Assembly: GCA_022578605.1 (NCBI GenBank)
Contig: MU394109.1
Span: 1 to 64,000 of the forward strand
DNA: 64,000 nucleotides
Direction: 5' to 3'
From: Camillea tinctor
Taxonomy: Eukaryota; Ascomycota; Sordariomycetes; Xylariales; Xylariaceae
In this document: positions 58,012 through 64,000 of the stretch, piece after piece
Layout: each line of letters begins with the position of its first letter
How positions within the stretch are numbered: position 1 is the first letter of the stretch
Program-made: the position numbers and the translations under genes
Notes under the pieces: generated by a model
Seen by the model: only the letters and a program-made list of their open reading frames with translations
The model's database searches: none
Told to the model about the DNA's origin: nothing

Positions 58012-58940
58012 GGTTGATGATGATGCGACGAGACGGGGAGATGAGTCGAAATGGGAGAAGATGCTATAAGACGGGAGAACTCCTGAGTTGTATTAGTTAG
58101 GTATAATTCAGTACTTAGTATAATTCAGGGTACCATAAAAAAACACATACAGAAATACCCACGATCGATCTCACCCGGGGATGGTTGTCGGTGTATGTGT
58201 ATGCACTTACTTATTAAATTGAGCGATGTAGAGTTGAAAGTTGTAAAAGAAAGAAACCAAAATTCTTTAATGGAAAAAAAAGTGTCTCGAAGCAAAAGCC
58301 GTGGCGGGGTACTTACTTAAGATTTAGGTAGTTAGGTACCTACATTTAAAGTCTCGTCTGCCCCACCAATGACGATGTCCTAAATTCTGTCCCTCACCGT
58401 GTTTGGTTTCGGATTTCGTTCGAGGTCAGACAAGATCTCTTCTTCACTAGCCTCAACTTCTTAAAAAACTGTGGCTAGGTAGAGGAAGATTTAGTAGGTA
58501 TCTAGGTACTTAATATCTAGGTACTTATGTAATACCCCCACTATTCCCATCACTTTTAGGCATCACTGGGTCCATTAAACCTCTCTGTACAGAATACCTA
58601 CCTAGTGTAACTTGCTCGCACGGTTCAATGTTTAGCTCTTACAGGGGGCATTCATAATTAACTTTCATGATGCATGACAACCTTGGAAGCCCGGAATGTA
58701 AATTTACATACTCTTACCTTACAACACACAACAAGAGACACACGATTATCTAACTGCTAGCATTCACTGATGGAATCGTCTTGGAATATGATTCTGAATT
58801 TATTTAATATCCTTCCACGTTATTATAAAGTTAGGGTGTGATAACAGCACCAATACACCACCACAACACAACAAACAGTATCTATCCAACTCACCACTTA
58901 CACCGACAAGTCTCTCTCTCTCTCTCTCTCTATCATTGCT
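58012..58940. promoter_or_regulatory. Divergent promoter of Sup35 and the RanGTP-binding gene
   Basis: A 929-base spacer between two divergent starts. It has TAGGTACCTA-type motifs around 58320-58350 and 58490-58610, and a (TC)n run at 58911-58931 just before ATG 58941. No ORF of note. Confidence 0.5.
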
Positions 58941-61207
58941 ATGGATGCATTCCTAGCCAAAATCTCTTACCATGCTACCAACTACGCAATCCGTTCATGT
59001 CTTGCCTTCACCTCGACCTACGTCGTTCAGCAAGGATCCAGGTTACTCAAGGTAAGTCCCAACTCAAACAATACACAGCACGCCAACTAAGATATTGCTG
59101 CTCTATGCTGCATATGTAGACTGTTGACGATGATCCGCTACGTGCCGAGCTGAGTCGTCTGCAACGCCGTTTGGCTCGGAAAGTCGAGGTACGTACGTAA
59201 TATGAAATATGAAATCAACTAGTTAGAGAAACGTACAATATCTTGGTCCGGTGCCCCCCAAAGCCCACACGCGGTCAGTCCAGGGGGTGCCACTTGTATA
59301 TCAAGGCGTCAGTGATTTGATTCCACTTGACTTATGAACCCCACGCCCCCCTTCCCTATCTCTCTCTTTCTCTATTCTTACCTAAACGAATACAGGATTA
59401 AAAGAAATAGGAAGAAAAAGAGAGTAAAAAGAGAGTAAAAAATAAAAAGGCAAAGGAAAACAGGACTGACCATGGCATGTAGCTTATATCTCCCATAATC
59501 GAAACTATCGAGTTTCGCTACACCAGAGGAGACTCGGCTCTGGAAGCGGTCGTACGTACTGCTCGAGAGCTACGAGAGGATATCGACGCCTTAGCCAAGC
59601 GTCTTGAAAATGCTGCTGAAGAAACAGAATCCACTAGCAATGGGGTGAAAAGGGGCAAATCAGCTAGTCCAGCAGCTCGTCGTGCTGAGCTCTTGAATAT
59701 TATCGCCGACACTAAAGAATTGATCATTAGCATTGATGATTCTATACCCTTAATCAACCTATGGGTATCTACCATCGGCGGCATCCAGGCCCAGCAGCCT
59801 TCTTCCTACTCGCCTTCTCGCTTACTGCAAGCTAGCATGTTAGTCACTGTCGGTGATTCCCAATATGTCCTTGACCCGACCCAGCCTATGCAGATCGGTC
59901 CAGATTTTACCCTTTCTCTCTATATGCTATTCCGGGCGCATGCCTCCCCCCAGGAAGAGGAGGAGCCTTACGGTGTAGAAGAGGGTCAGAGGAAACCCAT
60001 GTGGCAGGAGGTCATCCATAAGGCCCGAGTAAGGCTCTACCGCGTACCGCTCGAGGATGACTCGTCTTTATCGAATGGCGGAGGATATAACCCCTCGCAC
60101 AGCAGTTACTCGTATCGGCTCGAGGTGGTAGAAGACCTAGATGACGGACGAGTGCATAGTTTTGGGAACGGTGAGAGCCGGCCAAGCCCTTACAACGGCA
60201 TACTTATTGCTGGTATACGAGAGTTCATCCCGGTTCACCAGATATCAAAGATGTTTTACGCCAACGTTGGCAAGATCTTGAATATCCACAACGAAGAGGG
60301 CGCCTCAAGCAATCCCGTGCTCCTGATAAAACGAGATCCGGGATCTGTGCCAGTCACCACCATGATGAAGGAAGGAATGGGCGAATTGAGCGGCCAATCA
60401 CCACAGCACCATCTGCTCGAGAGCGCAGATGACAGCATCCTCTCCGAGCGCACATCGTCGGAGGGTAGCCCGCAAGACGACATCGACCGCCAGATCCTGC
60501 GGGAGAGCAAAGCCGCCAAGTCGTCGACGGAGTTGTGTAAACGGTCCCCGCTAGCCACCAGACCGAAAAAGGACTCCTGGAGACTGCCGCCAGACCTCGA
60601 CCCCGAATGGATAGCCCTCGAAGTCTTCGAGGCTGATGACGACAACGACGAAACCACCTCCACCACGGATGAAGACGACGAAGACGCATCCCCAAGCCCT
60701 AACCACAACAGAAACCCCCGCAGCCCTCCCCTTCCCCGCTCAACCAAGCTCCTCCGCCCCTCCGTAGACACCAACCTCGTCACGCAGCTCAACCGCATGA
60801 ACCTCGCCGCCTCCTCGCGCCCTTCCTCCCAAGGTTCCCATTCCCACTCCCACTCCCCCTTCCAGCACCACAACCATCACTCCCAGCTTAATAACCACCA
60901 CACCGACGAGCGCATCCTGCTCGAGCGCTCCCCCTTCGGCGCCATCCGCACCTCCCTCTCCCTCCTCGAGATGCTGCTGCGCCTCGCCAGCCTCCAGGAG
61001 TTCGAGCAGACGACGCATCTAGCGATCCCGGACCATGTGCTGCAGTTTTACCTCGAGCAGCAGCATGGTGGGGGTGAGTCTTCGGCGGGTGGCGGTGGGG
61101 GGAGGAATGAAGGGTGGGGTGATGGGGGAGGGAGTAATGGATTGAGAGGAGGGAGAGAGAGATGGGAGGCTGAGAGGAGGGGAGGGTTCGAAACGGGGTT
61201 GGGGTAG
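58941..61207 (+). CDS. RanGTP-binding protein, Yrb30-like
   Basis: Exons 58941-59051, 59120-59188 and 59483-61207 (introns of 68 and 294 bases), all phase 0; 634 residues. The N-terminus MDAFLAKISYHATNYAIRS and the block LINLWVSTIGGIQAQQPSSY with MLVTVGDSQYVLDP match the fungal RanGTP-binding family (PF05508, Yrb30). That family binds Ran-GTP and takes part in nuclear transport or Ran regulation. Middle and C-terminus: long Ser/Asp/His-rich disordered stretch (about 380-480), a helical segment (LSLLEMLLRLASLQEFEQT) and a Gly-rich tail. A short intron-bounded 23-codon exon encodes DPLRAELSRLQRRLARKVE, part of a coiled coil. Confidence 0.88.
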
Positions 61208-62327
61208 GGCGGTAAGGGGGAAAGAGAAGAGGAGAGTAAGGGGGGGGGACAAGGAATAAGAGGTTAAGTTAATGAACTAAATACTACATTTACGCCGATC
61301 TTCGAATTTAGGAGGCGGAGAGTGGGAGAGGGAGGGATTGTTTAGTATAAGAGATGGAGATGAAGATGAGGGGGTGGAAGTGAGAGTAGAGAGCAGAGAA
61401 ACCGTAGAGGAATAAAGACAAGATATTTCCTAGGGTGTGGTAGGGGTAGGATGATTATTTACTTATATTTGAGCGCGAAGAAAGACATCTACAAGTGGAT
61501 GAGGATATGGACGTGAGTGTGAATGTGAATGTGAGTGTGGATATAAATAAGTGTAGGTGTGCAGGTATGTGTAATGGGGAAAGGGGGAGGGGAGGAGATG
61601 GGGATTGCGAGGATATTGTGAACGATGGGGTCGATGGAAAGGGGGGAAAACTAGTGGATAGATAGATAGATAGATTATTAATATGGGATATATAAATGAG
61701 TACATACTTATTCACGTATACATTTATCTCATCGTTATTCCTTTCCCCCCTTTCCCCCTCCCCTTCAAAAGGAAAAGGGGGGGACGAGAGATGAGCTACC
61801 TCATTACCTTGCCCATATATATATAACAATACGAATAGTAAACACAGGGCCATTGTTAGAGCACGATAAACCCCCCTCCCTTCCTCGTCATTATCTACCA
61901 CCCCTCTCTTTTCTTAATTTCACTTTATTCATCCCTTTCTCAGATTTGTTCTCTCTTTTTTTTTTTTTCTTTCTTAATTCGTACATACATAAATACATGC
62001 GTAGGTATATACGTAGATACATCACCACTGCCGTTATACTAAGTAGGTGACTCGCTCTGCTCAGGAGATTTGCCCCCTTCTCCTTTCGTTTCCCCTCTTT
62101 TTACCTAGATCTGCCCTTTTATACTATGAAGGGGATACGGTATCCATGATCCTATATACTTATCCATGCCCTTCCCCCTTTCCTTAGCCCCCCCTCTCTT
62201 AAATTTTCTTTGATATCTTTCATAACCTCCCCAATCCCTTTTCCTTCCGTCCCTCTTTCTCCCCCAAACCTAACCTCTCCCTTTCTCTCTCTGCCTCGCC
62301 CTCTGAATTTCCGTTAAGACCCCCGCG
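61208..62327. other. Convergent spacer
   Basis: Shared 3' flank of the RanGTP-binding and uS7m genes. It holds a GTGAGTGTGAATGTG-type repeat near 61510-61540 and a GATA run at 61657-61675, plus C-rich tracts. No gene was seen. Confidence 0.6.
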
Positions 62328-63379
62328 TTACAGCTTCTTCCTCGGCGCAACAGCAGGGTGATTCAAGTTCGCACGGGCGGCAGTGCCCTGCTTGTGAGCG
62401 AGGGCGCGGCGCTCCCAGACGACCGAGCGGCCCTCGACGACGGCCAGGATCTCCTGGCCGAAGCGCGTGGCGAATTGCGTGCGGCCGCTGCCCGACGAGC
62501 GCTTGCGCTCCACCACGTCGATGATCCACTGGATGGCGATGCGGCGGCGCGCGCGCACCGGCAGCGGCTCGGGCAGCTCCAGCGCCTGGCCACCGCCCGC
62601 CGCGCCCTTGAGCCCCCGGATGCGGATCAGCGGCGCCACCGAGTCGATGGCGGCGGTCAGGTAGGCGAGCGGGTTCATGGGCAGCTGCTCGACGGGCGGG
62701 GACCCGGGTACCAGGGGCCGCAGGGGGTTCGGCTTGGGAGAGGTGGTGCGCAGGTAGTTGAGGATGAAGGACATGTGCTAGAAAAAAGGGGGGTGGGGAC
62801 CCGGGGGAGGGTGGTGTAGATTGTTAGTCTTATGATGTTTTATTTTTATTTTTATATCAGGCGATAGCGATAGAGAGAGGAGGAGGGGGGAGACAGAAAA
62901 TGACACACTCTTTGGGCCTTGCTCAGCTTGCCGTCTTGCATGAGCATCTTGGTGACTTGGTCTACGACGGGATGATAGCGGTCCTGCAGCTGGGCATGCT
63001 GCCCCGGCCGTTCGGGCCTTTCGAACTTGAGACCTTCAGTGTCGTCGTAGGTTACCTGAGCGGTGCCAGCCTCTTCGAGAGCTGCGAGGGCTTCGGCATT
63101 GAGGAAGTTGGGGGCCCAGGTCTCGACCATCGACTCCCGGTCTATGGCAGGGAGTTCTAGTTCTGTGTCTGGTGGTGGTGATGGTGGGGACATTCCGTCA
63201 TAATGATGGCCGGGGTATGGAGGCCTGGTGAAGGTGGTGTCGTCGGCTAGTCCTCTCCTTGGTGATATTGGTGATATGCAAGCTCCTTGCGCCGCTATCC
63301 GTCCGGATCTTGGTGATGACCAGGGTGGTGTTCGTAGGGCAAGACTCCGAACGGCGCCCCATGGATTTATTCTCGACAT
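62328..63379 (-). CDS. RSM7: Mitochondrial small-subunit ribosomal protein uS7m
   Basis: Exons 62909-63379 and 62328-62777 (131-base intron), phase 0, 921 bases, 306 residues. The C-terminal half carries the S7 fold: DRYHPVVDQVTKMLMQDGKLSKAQR, then FILNYLRTT, NPLAYLTAAIDSVAPLIRIR, ARRRIAIQWIIDVV (each a known uS7 block). The N-terminus MSRINPWGAVRSLALRTPPW, with many Arg/Ser and no early acid, is a mitochondrial presequence. It binds the 3' domain of the small rRNA and initiates assembly of the mitoribosome head. Length is typical for fungal Rsm7. The intron donor is a non-consensus GTGTGT. Confidence 0.94.
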
Positions 63380-64000
63380 GTTGGATCAATTGGCTAGAGC
63401 TAGATAGAGGGTGAATCCCCCCATCGATTTGTTGCCGATGATCTCCACCAGTCTGGTTGGTGATGTCAAGTTTACTAGTAATGCTGGGGGGGGATTTTGA
63501 AATTATTTGGAGCACTATCAATTCAAGTTATGTTATGTATTTCAAGTTGGAGATATCACGGCGAAGGTTGTTCCGGAGGAAAAAAGAATAAGAAAAAGAA
63601 AAGAAAAAAGCACAGACCAATGCAAATTGATAACTTAGGTTAGTTGATAAATGATAAAGACATGGACCCACCCCCAAAATCTTTATCATGCAAATCATCA
63701 TCGCTTCTACCCGAAGTTTGATTCTGCATGTTATAAGCCACATAACCTATTAAAGTGTGACGTTCCTCTTTTTCAGCCACAAATACATACAAGGTCCCAT
63801 ACCCTCGTCCTACCACCCCCCCCTTTCCCTTCCCTTCCCCAAAATACATAGGTACATAACCTACCTACTTCTCTCCTATAGGAAATCACGGAGCTGTCAT
63901 CCTCATTCAGCTTTCTTCTTCCTCTCAACTTACTTTTTTTTTCTTCCCCTTTTATTTTATTTTATTTCTTTCTTTATTTTCTTTTTATTGTTCCCACACA
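63380..64000. other. Promoter side of uS7m and window end
   Basis: No gene supported; short C/T-rich frames only. A T-rich stretch marks the end of the window. Confidence 0.5.

Overview
The window looks like a nuclear chromosome segment from a filamentous ascomycete (Pezizomycotina, probably Sordariomycetes; class-level placement is inference). Genes carry short GT-AG introns of about 46-300 bases, often with a CTAAC/CTGAC-like branch point. There are two Zn2Cys6 transcription factors, a Clr5-domain protein and a Sup35 with a Q/N-rich prion-like domain. Intergenic DNA is rich in C/T tracts and short 'TAGGTA/TACCTA' motifs. I rebuilt exon structures by hand; for every multi-exon model below the spliced reading frame closes on a multiple of three.

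Left part (1-13.5 kb): mostly noncoding at first, then a membrane protein (3655-5519) with an unresolved upstream TM-encoding frame, a Pro-rich unknown protein (8649-10125) that overlaps antisense an NSUN-type RNA m5C methyltransferase (9935-11068), and a four-exon metallo-beta-lactamase-fold hydrolase (11946-13481).

Middle part (14-33.5 kb), accessory in character: a candidate small Cys-containing protein (14477-14831), a small secreted four-Cys protein with a TATA box (15554-15994), a Zn2Cys6/MHR regulator (16903-19443), an F-box/ankyrin-like protein (20464-21846), a DUF7025-type AAA+ ATPase (23254-26825), divergently a DUF7708/STAND-like protein with a degenerate P-loop (27728-29834), and a second Zn2Cys6 regulator (31623-33378). 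Long AT-rich gaps separate these genes.

Right part (37-63.4 kb), conserved housekeeping genes: ATP-dependent PEP carboxykinase (gluconeogenesis), PAN2 (poly(A) deadenylation), an SNF2/Rad16-like ATPase, a Clr5-domain protein, Sup35/eRF3 (translation termination), a Yrb30-like RanGTP-binding protein and mitochondrial ribosomal protein uS7m. There is no operon logic here; neighbours are convergent or divergent with 0.9-2.6 kb spacers. I saw no convincing tRNA, rRNA, CRISPR, intact transposon or biosynthetic cluster.

The most interesting items are the divergent AAA+/STAND-like pair in the accessory stretch, the PEPCK gene (alternative N-terminus and a 606-base intron with a 20-base palindrome), the Sup35 prion-like domain split by an intron, and the unresolved frame switch at 3.65 kb.
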